From assembly GCF_008923205.2 (NCBI RefSeq), contig NZ_WBMS02000003.1:158765-222764 (forward strand): a DNA stretch of 64,000 nt. The letters run 5' to 3'. The position numbers were made by a program, and so were the translations under genes. Origin of the DNA: Actinomadura physcomitrii. Its GTDB lineage: Bacteria > Actinomycetota > Actinomycetes > Streptosporangiales > Streptosporangiaceae. Positions 7,994 through 16,172 of the stretch are shown here, in pieces (the first letter of the stretch is position 1; the number at the start of each line of letters is the position of its first letter). A model generated the notes under the pieces. It was not told the origin of the DNA and ran no database searches. It was given only the letters and a program-made list of their open reading frames with translations.

Positions 7994-9087
7994 CCGAGCC
8001 CGCCGCGCCGTGGGCGCTGCTCGCCGAACTGACCCACGCGTGCCCGCTGCACTGCCCCTACTGCTCCAACCCGCTCGAACTCGTCCGGCGCGGCACCGAA
8101 CTGGCCGCCGGCGAGTGGGCGCGGGTCTTCGCCGAGGCCGCCGACCTCGGCGTCGTCCAGGCGCACATCTCGGGCGGCGAGCCGCTGCTGCGCCCCGACC
8201 TGGAGCGGATCGTGGCGGCGGCGCACGCCGCCGGCGTCTACACCCAGCTCGTCACCAGCGGCCTCGGCCTCACCGCCGGCCGGCTGGACGCGCTGACCGG
8301 CGCCGGGATCGACAGCGTGCAGCTGTCGGTCCAGGACGCCGACCCGGCGAACTCCGACCTCATCGCCGGGCGGACGTCCCACACGGCGAAGGAGCGCGCC
8401 GCGGGCGTCATCCGCGCGGCCGGGGTCCCCTTCGGGCTCAACGTCGTCCTGCACCGGCACAACCTCGACCGCCTGCCCGAGATCATCGCCATGGGCGAGC
8501 GCTGGGGAGCCGATCGCGTCGAACTCGCCAACGCCCAGTTCTACGGCTGGGCCCTGCGCAACCGCGACGTCCTTCTCCCCACCCGGGAGCAGCTCGAACG
8601 CGCGAAGCGGACGGTCGCCGCCCACCGGGCGAAGCCCGGAGGGCCGGAGCTCGTGTGGGTCCTTCCCGACTACCACGAGGGCGTGCCGAAACCGTGCATG
8701 GGCGGCTGGGGCGCGCGCTCCATCACCGTCGCGCCCGACGGGACGGCGCTGCCGTGCCCGGCCGCCTACGCGATGGCGGATCTGCGCCCGCCGAACGTGC
8801 GCGACCACCCGCTGTCCTGGATCTGGCAGAGCTCCGACGCCTTCAACGCCTACCGCGGCACCGCGTGGATGAGCGGGCCGTGCGGCGAGTGCCCCCGCCG
8901 CGAGACCGACTTCGGCGGATGCCGGTGCCAGGCGTACGCGCTGACCGGCGACGCCTCCCGCACGGACCCGGCCTGCGCCCTGTCGCCCGACCACCACCTG
9001 GTGCGCGACCGCGCCGTCCGCGCGGAACGGGACGGCGGCGCCGCGCCGCAGTTCGTCTACCGGCGGCCGGCGAACGCCCGCGAGTAG
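7990..9087 (+). CDS. pqqE: PqqE, radical SAM PqqA crosslinking enzyme
   Basis: A 365-residue radical SAM/SPASM enzyme that joins Glu and Tyr of PqqA. The N-terminal cluster motif is CPLHCPYC (C-x3-C-x2-C), preceded by LLAELTHA. The C-terminal SPASM cysteines appear in KPCMGGWG, LPCPAAYA, GPCGECPRRE, GGCRCQAY and DPACALS. The ATG at 7990 overlaps the pqqD stop (ATGA) and gives the usual PqqE N-terminus; an in-frame ATG at 7981 is an alternative. It ends seven bases before the convergent tetR-like gene, closing the pqqABCDE operon. Confidence 0.94.
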   Translation: MTEPAAPWALLAELTHACPLHCPYCSNPLELVRRGTELAAGEWARVFAEAADLGVVQAHISGGEPLLRPDLERIVAAAHAAGVYTQLVTSGLGLTAGRLDALTGAGIDSVQLSVQDADPANSDLIAGRTSHTAKERAAGVIRAAGVPFGLNVVLHRHNLDRLPEIIAMGERWGADRVELANAQFYGWALRNRDVLLPTREQLERAKRTVAAHRAKPGGPELVWVLPDYHEGVPKPCMGGWGARSITVAPDGTALPCPAAYAMADLRPPNVRDHPLSWIWQSSDAFNAYRGTAWMSGPCGECPRRETDFGGCRCQAYALTGDASRTDPACALSPDHHLVRDRAVRAERDGGAAPQFVYRRPANARE

Positions 9088-9094
9088 GAGCCGC

Positions 9095-9778
9095 TCAGGG
9101 AGCACCGGGGCCGGGCGTCCTGCGGCCCGCGCCCGTCAGGTAGGCGACGACCATCTCGCCGATCATCTCGCGGTGCCGCTCCCGGTGCTCCGGAGCGGTC
9201 ATGTCCCGCCCGAACAGCGCGCCGAACGTGTGCTGGTTCGCGATGCGGAAGAAGCAGAACGAGCTGATCATCATGTGCACGTCGATGGCGTCCGCCTCGG
9301 CGACGAAGTCGCCGGCGGCGCGCCCGGCGTCGAGGATCTGCGAGATCAGCTCCGCCACCGGGCCGCTGAGGTTCGGCAGCGCCTCCGACTTGCGCAGGTG
9401 CTCGGCCTGGTGGATGTTCTCGATGCTGACGAGCTTGATGAAGTCCGGATGCGCCTCGTGGTGGTCGAACGTCAGCTCGGCCAGCGTGCGGATCGCCTCC
9501 ACCGGCGCCAGGTGCTGCACGTCGATCGTCGACTCCAGCTTGCGCACCTCGCCGTACGCCTTCTCCAGCACCGCGACGTACAGCTTCTCCTTGCCGCCGA
9601 AGTAGTAGTAGATCATCCGCTTGGTGGTGCGCATGAGCGCCGCCATGTCGTCCACCCGGGCGCCGGCGTAGCCGTGCCGCGCGAACTCCCGCTGCGCGAC
9701 CTCCAGGATCTCCGCGCGGGTGCGGTCGGCGTCGCGCTGGCGCTCTCCCGGGGCGGGGGTGACGTAGTGCGACGGCAT
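9095..9778 (-). CDS. TetR-family transcriptional regulator
   Basis: A 227-residue regulator. The N-terminal helix-turn-helix spans about residues 20-75, with AREFARHGYAGARVDDMAALM-type sequence followed by TTKRMIYYYFGGKEKLY. The C-terminal ligand domain includes a DHHEAHPDFIKLV helix typical of the TetR_C group found beside aromatic-acid genes. ATG 9778 is preferred because GGAGTCAC lies just upstream; an ATG at 9811 is possible. It is 105 bp downstream of the dehydroshikimate dehydratase gene on the same strand, and probably controls that operon. Confidence 0.85.
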   Translation of the reverse strand: MPSHYVTPAPGERQRDADRTRAEILEVAQREFARHGYAGARVDDMAALMRTTKRMIYYYFGGKEKLYVAVLEKAYGEVRKLESTIDVQHLAPVEAIRTLAELTFDHHEAHPDFIKLVSIENIHQAEHLRKSEALPNLSGPVAELISQILDAGRAAGDFVAEADAIDVHMMISSFCFFRIANQHTFGALFGRDMTAPEHRERHREMIGEMVVAYLTGAGRRTPGPGAP

Positions 9779-9883
9779 GTGACTCCAGCAGAGGGGTGCG
9801 GACGAGGACACATCCTATGGTGCTCCGGTCGCCCGCCCCGCTCGCTGACCACGAGTGGTCCCGGGGCGGTGACCGCCGCCGGG

Positions 9884-11722
9884 TCAGCCCGCGCGCGGGC
9901 GCGGCCGGGCGTGCTGCGCGGCCAGCCGGACCGGCGCGTTGACGGCGCCGTAGCCGCGGTAGCCGCCGATCCGCTGGACGATCTCGAAGAAGACCCGTCC
10001 GGTCGTCTCGGTGTAGAAGTGCAGGAACTCGCCGTGCTCGTCCCGGTCGTACAGCAGGCCCAGGCCGCGCAGCAGCCGGTGCCGGTCCGCGCCGAGGTCG
10101 TGGCGGGCTTCGAGGTCGTCGTAGTAGTTCGCGGGGATCGCCAGCATCGGGCCGCCCGCGGCGCGGAACCGGCGCGCCGTCGCGACGATGTCGGAGCTGG
10201 CCAGCGCGACGTGCTGCCAGGCCGTGCCGTGCGACCCGTCGTGCGCGCCGACGTGGGCGACGTTGAGCGCGACCCGCACCCCGCCGTCCTCGGTGGACAC
10301 CGCGCGGCTGCGCATGAGCCCGTAGGGGTCCGGCAGTTCGAGGCTCTCGTGCGGGCGGAGCCCGAGGACGCTCCGGTAGAACAGCGACGCCTCGTCGAAG
10401 TGGTGCCACGGCTGGGTCAGCGCCACGTGGTCGATGTGGGTGATCTCGCCGGTCGCCGCCCCGGGGCCGCGCCGGTCCGCGGAGAAGTCGTCGGTCCAGC
10501 TCGGATGGTCGGGACGCGCCGTCGCGCAGAAGAACACCTCGGTCCCGTCCGGCGCGGCGACGGCGTCGAGCGGGGCGTCGTGCGGTCCCCGCATCCGCGG
10601 CAGGACGGGGGAGAGCAGCGCCTCGGCGCGCTTGACCGACGCGGCCGGGTCGGGCGACTCCAGCCCGATCGCGCCGAGCGCCGGGCCGTCCGGGCTCTCC
10701 GCGCTCCCGCTGTTCAGCAGCACGCGGGCGGCGCCCTGCTCCCAGAGCTCGACGGGCTTGCCGGCGTGCACGCCGGTGCGGACGAAACCGAGCGCCGTCA
10801 GCAGCGCTCCGAGCGGGGCGGCGGACGGCGCCGCCAGCTCGGCGAAGGCGAACCCGCTCGGCACGACCGGCCGGGGCGGGGACGTCAGCCCGGCCGCCCG
10901 GCCGTCCATGCGCAGGCCGACCTGCTCCTCCAGCGCGATGAGGGAGCGCATGGCGTCCTGGGCCGTCCGCATGGCCGCCGCCTGCCGGAAGATGTCGTTG
11001 AACACCTCCAGCGACAGGGGCCCGTCGTAACCGGTCCGCAGGACGTCCGCGACGAGGCCCGCCACGTCCATGTCGCCCTGGCCGGGGAAGCAGCGGTAGT
11101 GGCGGCTCCAGTGGAGCACGTCCATCGGGAGCGAGGGCGCGTCGGCGAGCTGCAGGAAGAAGATCCTGTCGCCGGGGATGGTCCGGATCGCGTACGGGTC
11201 GACGTCCCGGGCCGCGATGTGGAAGCTGTCCAGGCACAGCCCGAGAGCGGGGTGGCCGGCCATGCGGACGATCCGCCAGGCGTGGAAGTAGTCGGCGACG
11301 TGCCGTCCCCACGCGAGCGCCTCGTAGGCGATCCTGATCCCGTGCTCGGCCGCGCGCTCGGCGAGCAGCCGCAGCTGCTCGGCGGCGAGCTCGTCGTCGC
11401 CGATCGCGGCCGGGGAGACGTTCGAGCAGACCAGCAGCTGCTTCGCGCCGAGCCGCTCCATCACCGCGAACTTGTGCTCCGCGCGGCGCAGCCCGTCCGC
11501 CAGCAGGTCGGGCGGTACCGCCTCGAAGTCGCGGAACGGCTGGTAGAGCTCGACGGCCAGCCCGAGGTCCGCGGCGCGGCTCCGCACGTCCTCGGGGGAC
11601 ATGTCGCTGACGAGCAGGTCGTTCTCGAAGATCTCCACGCCGTCGAAGCCGGCGGCGCCGATCGCGGTCAGCTTGTCCGCCAGCGAGCCGCTGAGCGACA
11701 CGGTCGCGATTGACCTGCGCAT
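9884..11722 (-). CDS. QsuB-like 3-dehydroshikimate dehydratase with C-terminal HPPD-like domain
   Basis: A 612-residue two-domain protein. Residues 1-~275 form a xylose-isomerase-like TIM barrel with the metal ligands of bacterial dehydroshikimate dehydratases: Glu in AYEALAWG, Asp in LCLDSFH, Gln in FFLQLADAP and Glu in SLEVFND. Residues ~290-600 form a vicinal-oxygen-chelate/HPPD-like domain with its iron triad intact (HIDHVALT, WQHVALAS, VFFEIVQR). Known role of the family: 3-dehydroshikimate to protocatechuate in quinate/shikimate use; the second domain has no settled function. AGGGGG lies upstream of the ATG at 11722. The nearby PQQ operon is suggestive because some quinate dehydrogenases use PQQ. 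Confidence 0.88.
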   Translation of the reverse strand: MRRSIATVSLSGSLADKLTAIGAAGFDGVEIFENDLLVSDMSPEDVRSRAADLGLAVELYQPFRDFEAVPPDLLADGLRRAEHKFAVMERLGAKQLLVCSNVSPAAIGDDELAAEQLRLLAERAAEHGIRIAYEALAWGRHVADYFHAWRIVRMAGHPALGLCLDSFHIAARDVDPYAIRTIPGDRIFFLQLADAPSLPMDVLHWSRHYRCFPGQGDMDVAGLVADVLRTGYDGPLSLEVFNDIFRQAAAMRTAQDAMRSLIALEEQVGLRMDGRAAGLTSPPRPVVPSGFAFAELAAPSAAPLGALLTALGFVRTGVHAGKPVELWEQGAARVLLNSGSAESPDGPALGAIGLESPDPAASVKRAEALLSPVLPRMRGPHDAPLDAVAAPDGTEVFFCATARPDHPSWTDDFSADRRGPGAATGEITHIDHVALTQPWHHFDEASLFYRSVLGLRPHESLELPDPYGLMRSRAVSTEDGGVRVALNVAHVGAHDGSHGTAWQHVALASSDIVATARRFRAAGGPMLAIPANYYDDLEARHDLGADRHRLLRGLGLLYDRDEHGEFLHFYTETTGRVFFEIVQRIGGYRGYGAVNAPVRLAAQHARPRPRAG

Positions 11723-11750
11723 ATCGCGATACGCCCCCTCTTTATGGACG

Positions 11751-11762
11751 AACTAGTACGTT
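11751..11762. promoter_or_regulatory. Possible TetR operator upstream of the dehydroshikimate dehydratase gene
   Basis: AACTAGTACGTT, an imperfect palindrome 29 bp upstream of the gene start, in a short low-GC patch. It may be bound by the TetR protein encoded downstream. This is a weak call from one site. Confidence 0.35.
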
Positions 11763-11803
11763 AGCGTAGCAGGGACGTCCGGGCGCGGTGCCACGGCTCG
11801 GCC

Positions 11804-11835
11804 TTGACCTTCGAGCCGGGTCGAAGGTCTACCGT
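11804..11835 (+). promoter_or_regulatory. MerR-type promoter with perfect dyad in a long spacer
   Basis: A -35 TTGACC (11804-11809) and -10 TACCGT (11830-11835) are separated by 20 bp. Inside is the perfect dyad ACCTTCGA-GCCGGG-TCGAAGGT (11807-11828). An over-long spacer carrying a dyad is the signature of MerR-activated promoters. Transcription would begin close to the GTG at 11842, giving a leaderless message. Confidence 0.75.
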
Positions 11836-11841
11836 CCCGGT

Positions 11842-12003
11842 GTGACGACGATGCGGATCTCCCGGCTCGCCGAGCGCTCCGGCGTCCCGGCCACCACCCT
11901 GCGGTTCTACGAGACCGCCGGACTGCGGCCCGCCGATCGGTCCCCGTCCGGATACCGGCTGTACGGCGAGGACGCGGTGGAGCGCCTGGCGTCCCCGGAA
12001 TGA
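11842..12003 (+). pseudogene. Truncated MerR-family regulator (DNA-binding domain only)
   Basis: Only 53 codons remain. They encode the winged-helix head of a MerR regulator: MRISRLAERSGVPATTLRFYE, here in the form ISRLAERSGV and TTLRFYETAGL, then SPSGYRLYGEDAVERL. The frame then meets a stop at 12001. The dimerisation coiled coil and effector-binding region are missing, and nothing resembling them follows before the deoR-like gene. The likely start is GTG 11842 at the predicted transcription start, or ATG 11851. The promoter dyad is intact, so the deletion is probably recent, or the short protein is kept. Confidence 0.75.
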
Positions 12004-12092
12004 GGAGCGGCCGGGATGCCGGCGGTTTGACGGGGCCACACATTCGGGGCTATGCACAGATGAAACAACATGGGATCCGGTGGTGACCCGAC

Positions 12093-12854
12093 ATGTACGC
12101 CGAGGAACGGCAGCAGGAGATCCTCCGCCGCACGCGCGAGGCCGGGCGGGTGGACGTCATGACCCTCGCCGAGGACTTCGGCGTCACGATGGAGACGATC
12201 CGCCGCGACCTGACCGCCCTGGAGCGCGCGGGGACGCTGCGCCGCGTGCACGGCGGTGCGATCCCCGTCGAACGGCTCGGCTTCGAACCGGCGCTCGCGG
12301 CCCGCGACGCGGTGATGACCGCGGAGAAGGAGCGCATCGCCAAGGCCGCGCTCGCCGAACTGCCCGCCGGCGGGTCCGTCGTCATCGACGCGGGGAGCAC
12401 GACCGGGCGGCTCGTCCAGGTGCTGCCGGGCGACCGCGAGCTGACCGTCATCGTCAACTCCCCGCCGCTGGCGGCGGTGCTGGCGACCCGGTCGAACCTC
12501 AGCGTGATCATGCTCGGCGGCCGGGTGCGGGGGCGGACGCTGGCGACGGTCGACGACTGGGCGATGCGCCCGCTGGACCGGCTGCGCGTCGACGTGGCGT
12601 TCATGGCCACCAACGGCTGCTCGGTGGAGGCGGGGCTGACGACGCCCGACCCGGCCGAGGCCGCGATGAAGTCGGCGATGATCCGGGCGTCCCGGCGCAG
12701 CGTGGTGCTGACCGACCACACCAAGATCGGCAACGACTACCTCGCCCGGTTCGCCGACCTGGGCGACATCAGCGTGCTGATCACCGACACCGGGCTGGAC
12801 CCGGGGCTGGCCGCGGAACTCGCCGCGGCCGGCCCCGAGGTCGTCCGGGTCTGA
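12093..12854 (+). CDS. DeoR-family repressor of the adjacent PTS operon
   Basis: A 253-residue DeoR/GlpR-type regulator. The N-terminal HTH (residues ~6-57) carries the family signature TMETIRRDLTALERAGTLRRVHGGA. The C-terminal half is the sugar-phosphate-sensing domain with VIDAGSTTGRL, VIMLGGRVRGRT, FMATNGCS and VVLTDHTKIG. It is convergent with, and next to, a six-gene PTS operon whose promoter holds helically phased repeats, the DNA pattern DeoR proteins often bind. The likely effector is a phosphorylated ketose such as fructose-1-phosphate (inference). No unusual features in the coding region. Confidence 0.9.
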   Translation: MYAEERQQEILRRTREAGRVDVMTLAEDFGVTMETIRRDLTALERAGTLRRVHGGAIPVERLGFEPALAARDAVMTAEKERIAKAALAELPAGGSVVIDAGSTTGRLVQVLPGDRELTVIVNSPPLAAVLATRSNLSVIMLGGRVRGRTLATVDDWAMRPLDRLRVDVAFMATNGCSVEAGLTTPDPAEAAMKSAMIRASRRSVVLTDHTKIGNDYLARFADLGDISVLITDTGLDPGLAAELAAAGPEVVRV

Positions 12855-12872
12855 CGCCCGGGACCGGCGGGG

Positions 12873-13157
12873 TCAGGCGCCGGCCGGCTCCTCCGCGTCC
12901 AGGTCGCGGGCGAGCAGGGCGGCGAGCGCGTCCAGCGCCGCGTCGGCGCCGGGCCCGTCATCGGCCTCCAGCGTGACCTCGGCGCCGTGTCCGGCGCCGA
13001 GCGCCAGCACGGCGAGGATGCTGTCGGCGGGCGCGGTGCGCTCCCCGGCCCGGATCCGGACCGGGACGTCCTGGGCCGCGGCGGCCTGGACGAACAGGTT
13101 CGCGGGCCGCGCGTGCAGCCCGGTGCGGGAGGCGATGGTCACGGTTCGCTGGGGCAT
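12873..13157 (-). CDS. HPr phosphocarrier protein of the PTS
   Basis: A 94-residue HPr. The phosphorylatable His sits in TGLHARPANLF near residue 15. The Ser-46-like site is in PADSILAVLALGAGHGAEVTL, read here as PADSILAVLALG. It is the last gene of the PTS operon and would carry phosphate from Enzyme I (not in this window) to the EIIA encoded upstream. A ~10-residue acidic tail extends past the usual end. The start is ATG 13157, 11 bp after the dehydrogenase stop, preceded by AGGAG. Confidence 0.9.
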   Translation of the reverse strand: MPQRTVTIASRTGLHARPANLFVQAAAAQDVPVRIRAGERTAPADSILAVLALGAGHGAEVTLEADDGPGADAALDALAALLARDLDAEEPAGA

Positions 13158-13168
13158 GCCTGCTCCTG

Positions 13169-14203
13169 TCAGGGCTCGATGGTGACCTTGATCGCGGCGC
13201 CGCGGGCGACGGTGTCGATGGCGTCCAGGACGCCGTCGAGCGGCAGCCGGTGGGTGATCAGATCGGCGACGGGCACCGCGCCGGAGGCGATCAGCCGCAG
13301 GGCGCGGGCGTTGTGCGCGGGGCTGGACCCGTTGGCGCCCACGATGGTCAGTTCCCGGTAGTGCACCAGGTTGGAGTCGCAGGCGATGACCGGGTCGTCC
13401 TTCGGCAGGCCGCCGAAGAAGCTGATCCGGCCCTGCCGGGCGGCCATCCGCAGCGCCTGCTCCTGCGCGGCGCCCGAGGCCGCGGCGGTGACGACGACGT
13501 CGGCGCCGCGCCCGTCGGTCAGCTTCAGCACCTGCTCGACCAGGTCCGGGCCGGTGATGGCGGCGTCGGGACGCACCCGGCCGGCCGACATCTCCAGCCG
13601 CTCGGCGTTGATGTCGGCGAGGAACACGCGGGCGGCGCCGCGCGAGCGGGCCAGCCGGACGTGCAGGCACCCGATCGGGCCGGCGCCGATCACCACGACG
13701 TCGTCGCCGTCCCCGACCCGCGCGAGCTCCTGCCCGTTGAGGACGCAGGCGAGCGGCTCGGCGACGGACGCCTCGGCGAACCCGACCCCGTCCGGGATCC
13801 GGTTCAGGCCGTCGACGGCGAGCACCTTGGCGGGCACGACGGTGTACTCGGCGAACCCGCCGTCGTAGTGGTACCCCATCGACTCCTGGTCCGGGCACAC
13901 CGTCAGGTGGCCGCGGCGGCACTCCTCGCACCGCCCGCACGGGATGGCGGCGATCACCTGGACCCGGTCGCCCGGCGCCCAGCCGGTCACGTCCGCGCCG
14001 GTCGCGACGACCTCGCCGGCGATCTCGTGCCCCATGACCCGCGGCGGCCGGATGTGGTGGTGCCCGAACCGGAAGATCTTGACGTCGGTGCCGCAGGTCG
14101 AGCAGTTGCGGACCCTGATCTTCACGTCGCCGGGGCCGGGCTCCGGTTCGGCCGCGTCCTCGACGCGGATGTCACCGGGGGCGTGGAAGCGGGCGACCTT
14201 CAC
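13169..14203 (-). CDS. Zinc-dependent medium-chain (polyol or polyol-phosphate) dehydrogenase
   Basis: A 344-residue MDR enzyme. Catalytic-zinc residues are in NCSTCGTD and VMGHEIAGE. The structural-zinc cysteines are CGRCEECRRGHLTVC. The NAD fold shows VVIGAGPIGCLH followed by an acidic FLADINAER, favouring NAD. Closest family types are sorbitol, threonine and alditol-phosphate dehydrogenases. Within a PTS operon it most likely oxidises the imported polyol phosphate to a ketose phosphate, which the 1-phosphofructokinase of the operon could then phosphorylate. The classical mannitol-1-phosphate dehydrogenase is a different family, so the substrate may not be mannitol. The start is GTG 14203, overlapping the EIIA stop (GTGA). 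Confidence 0.85.
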   Translation of the reverse strand: MKVARFHAPGDIRVEDAAEPEPGPGDVKIRVRNCSTCGTDVKIFRFGHHHIRPPRVMGHEIAGEVVATGADVTGWAPGDRVQVIAAIPCGRCEECRRGHLTVCPDQESMGYHYDGGFAEYTVVPAKVLAVDGLNRIPDGVGFAEASVAEPLACVLNGQELARVGDGDDVVVIGAGPIGCLHVRLARSRGAARVFLADINAERLEMSAGRVRPDAAITGPDLVEQVLKLTDGRGADVVVTAAASGAAQEQALRMAARQGRISFFGGLPKDDPVIACDSNLVHYRELTIVGANGSSPAHNARALRLIASGAVPVADLITHRLPLDGVLDAIDTVARGAAIKVTIEP

Positions 14204-14646
14204 TGGGCGTTCTCCTCTCCGTCCGGCCGCAGCAGCCGGATCACTTCGTCGGCGTCGGCGGTCTCGCGCAGCCTCCGCGCGCGACCGGGGTCCAGCAGGA
14301 TCTGCGCGAGCTCGGACAGGATCCGCACGTGGCCGTCGTCGCGGGCGGCGATGCCGACGCACAGCGCGACCCGCTCGCCGTTCCAGTCCACCCCGCCGGG
14401 GAACCGCAGGACGCACAGCGCGTCGTGGTGCACCAGCTCCTTCCCGGCGAGGGTGCCGTGCGGGATCGCCACGCCCTCGCCGACGTACGTGGAGACCGTC
14501 CGCTCGCGGTCGAGCATCGCCTCGACGTAGCCGGGCTCGGCGGCGCCGGCCGAAACGAGCGCCAGCCCGCACTGCCGGACGGCGTCGTCCCGGTCGGCGG
14601 CGGCCGCGTCGAGGCGGACGGCGGAGCGGGCCAGCAGGTCAGGCAC
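14200..14646 (-). CDS. PTS EIIA component (mannitol/fructose family)
   Basis: A 148-residue EIIA. The active-site His is in GVAIPHGTLAG near residue 62. The downstream block VHHDALCVLRFPGGVDW and DGHVRILSELAQIL match mannitol-type EIIA. It receives phosphate from HPr and passes it to the EIIB encoded just upstream; the three EII parts are separate proteins here rather than the fused MtlA seen in enteric bacteria. It overlaps EIIB by eight bases. Confidence 0.92.
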   Translation of the reverse strand: MPDLLARSAVRLDAAAADRDDAVRQCGLALVSAGAAEPGYVEAMLDRERTVSTYVGEGVAIPHGTLAGKELVHHDALCVLRFPGGVDWNGERVALCVGIAARDDGHVRILSELAQILLDPGRARRLRETADADEVIRLLRPDGEENAQ

Positions 14647-14938
14647 CGATCTCGCCGCCGTCCTTGACGGCCTTCACCAGGCGGGTCACCGCCGGGTCGC
14701 CGAGGAACACCTGGAAGGTGACGATCGGCGTGCCCGGTGCGCTGCCGCGCGCGCGGGCGCCGAGGCCCGCGTGGCAGACGACGACGTCGGCGTCGGCGGG
14801 GATGGAGTTCACCGGGGTGTGCTCGACCGTGACGCCGGCCTTCTTCAGCTCCTTGCGCAGGCTGCTCGCGAGCATGACGCTGCTGCCCATGCCGGCGTCG
14901 CACGCCACGACGATCTTGCGGATGTCCTTGCCGTCCAT
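14639..14938 (-). CDS. PTS EIIB component (mannitol type)
   Basis: A 99-residue EIIB. The phosphocysteine lies in the loop VACDAGMGSSVM near residue 13, followed by an amphipathic helix SSLRKELKKAG. It carries phosphate from EIIA to the sugar bound by EIIC. The start is ATG 14938, five bp after the EIIC stop. Confidence 0.92.
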   Translation of the reverse strand: MDGKDIRKIVVACDAGMGSSVMLASSLRKELKKAGVTVEHTPVNSIPADADVVVCHAGLGARARGSAPGTPIVTFQVFLGDPAVTRLVKAVKDGGEIGA

Positions 14939-14943
14939 CTGGG

Positions 14944-16134
14944 TCACGCCTCCTGGGGTGAGGGGCTGGCGGTCTCTCGGGCGGCCGGCTCGCCGGCGCC
15001 GCCGGCCGGCTCCTCCGCGCCGGTGGCGGTCTCGGAGCCCGGCTCCGCGCCGGTCTCGGAACCGGTCTCCGCGCCGGGCTCGCTCTCGGCGAACCTGCCG
15101 AACCCGAGCAGTGCCGCGCCGACCGCGAACGAGACGGCGGCGGCGACGAGGACGCCCAGGTAGACGCCGATCCAACCGTGCTTGGGGGTCTCGGCGACGT
15201 AGGCGAAGATGCTGCCGGGCGACGGCGTGGCGACCAGTCCCGCGTCCGTCGCCATGAAGGTGGCGATGCCCGCCGCGCCGCCGGCGATGGCCGCGAGGAT
15301 GAGCCGGGGCTTCATCAGGATGTAGGGGAAGTAGATCTCGTGGATGCCGCCGAGGAAGTGGATGATGATGGCGGCCGGCACGCTCGGCCGCAGCGACCGC
15401 GGGCCGAACAGCAGGTAGGCGAGCAGCACCCCGAGCCCCGGACCCGGGTTCGACTCGAGCATGAACAGGATCGACCTGCCGTCCCTCGCGGCCTCGGCGA
15501 AGCCGAGCGGCGCGAGCACGCCGTGGTTGACCGCGTTGTTGAGGAACAGCACCTTCGCCGGTTCGATCAGCACCGACGCGAGCGGCAGCAGGTGGTGGTG
15601 GATCAGCCACTCGACGCCGTTCCCGGCGCCCTTGGTCACCTGCCGGACGATCGGGCCGACGCCCCAGACGCCGAACACGGCCACCGCGCCGCCGACGATG
15701 CCGGCGGTGAAGTTGTCGACCAGCATCTCGAACCCGGTGCGGGTCCGCTCCTGGATGTAGCCGTCCACCTTCTTCAGCAGGTAGGCGGCGAGCGGCCCGA
15801 CGATCATCGCGCCGAGGAACATGGGGATCTTGGAGCCCACCACGACGCCCATGGTGGCGACCGCGCCGACGACCGCGCCCCGCTGGCCGTGCACCATCCG
15901 GCCGCCGGTGTAGCCGATGAGGATCGGCAGCAGGTAGGTGATGGTCGGGTCGACCAGCTCACCGAGGTGCTTGTTCGGCAGCCAGCCGGTCGGGATGAAC
16001 AGCGCGGTGACCAGCCCCCACGCGATGAACGCGCCGATGTTGGGCATCACCATCCCGGCCAGATGGCCGCCCAGGCGCTGGACTCCGGCTTTCAGCCCGC
16101 TTCCGCTGACGGCTGGTGTGTACGCAGCGGCCAT
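14944..16134 (-). CDS. PTS EIIC permease (mannitol type)
   Basis: A 396-residue membrane protein with about eight to ten hydrophobic segments from residue ~25 to ~340. The substrate-binding signature is FLGGIHEIYFPYILM, with the conserved Glu of the GIxE motif. Other mannitol-EIIC blocks are MVMPNIGAFIAWGL and FLNNAVNHGVL. The last ~45 residues form a soluble tail of repeated Glu/Thr/Gly/Ser units (EPGAETGSETGAEPG), where many homologues continue into EIIB; the domains have been separated here. The start at ATG 16134 gives a sensible N-terminal amphipathic helix. Confidence 0.9.
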   Translation of the reverse strand: MAAAYTPAVSGSGLKAGVQRLGGHLAGMVMPNIGAFIAWGLVTALFIPTGWLPNKHLGELVDPTITYLLPILIGYTGGRMVHGQRGAVVGAVATMGVVVGSKIPMFLGAMIVGPLAAYLLKKVDGYIQERTRTGFEMLVDNFTAGIVGGAVAVFGVWGVGPIVRQVTKGAGNGVEWLIHHHLLPLASVLIEPAKVLFLNNAVNHGVLAPLGFAEAARDGRSILFMLESNPGPGLGVLLAYLLFGPRSLRPSVPAAIIIHFLGGIHEIYFPYILMKPRLILAAIAGGAAGIATFMATDAGLVATPSPGSIFAYVAETPKHGWIGVYLGVLVAAAVSFAVGAALLGFGRFAESEPGAETGSETGAEPGSETATGAEEPAGGAGEPAARETASPSPQEA

Positions 16135-16172
16135 CTCGGCCTCCTCAAGGGGTTCGGGGGTCTGCGTGAGGA

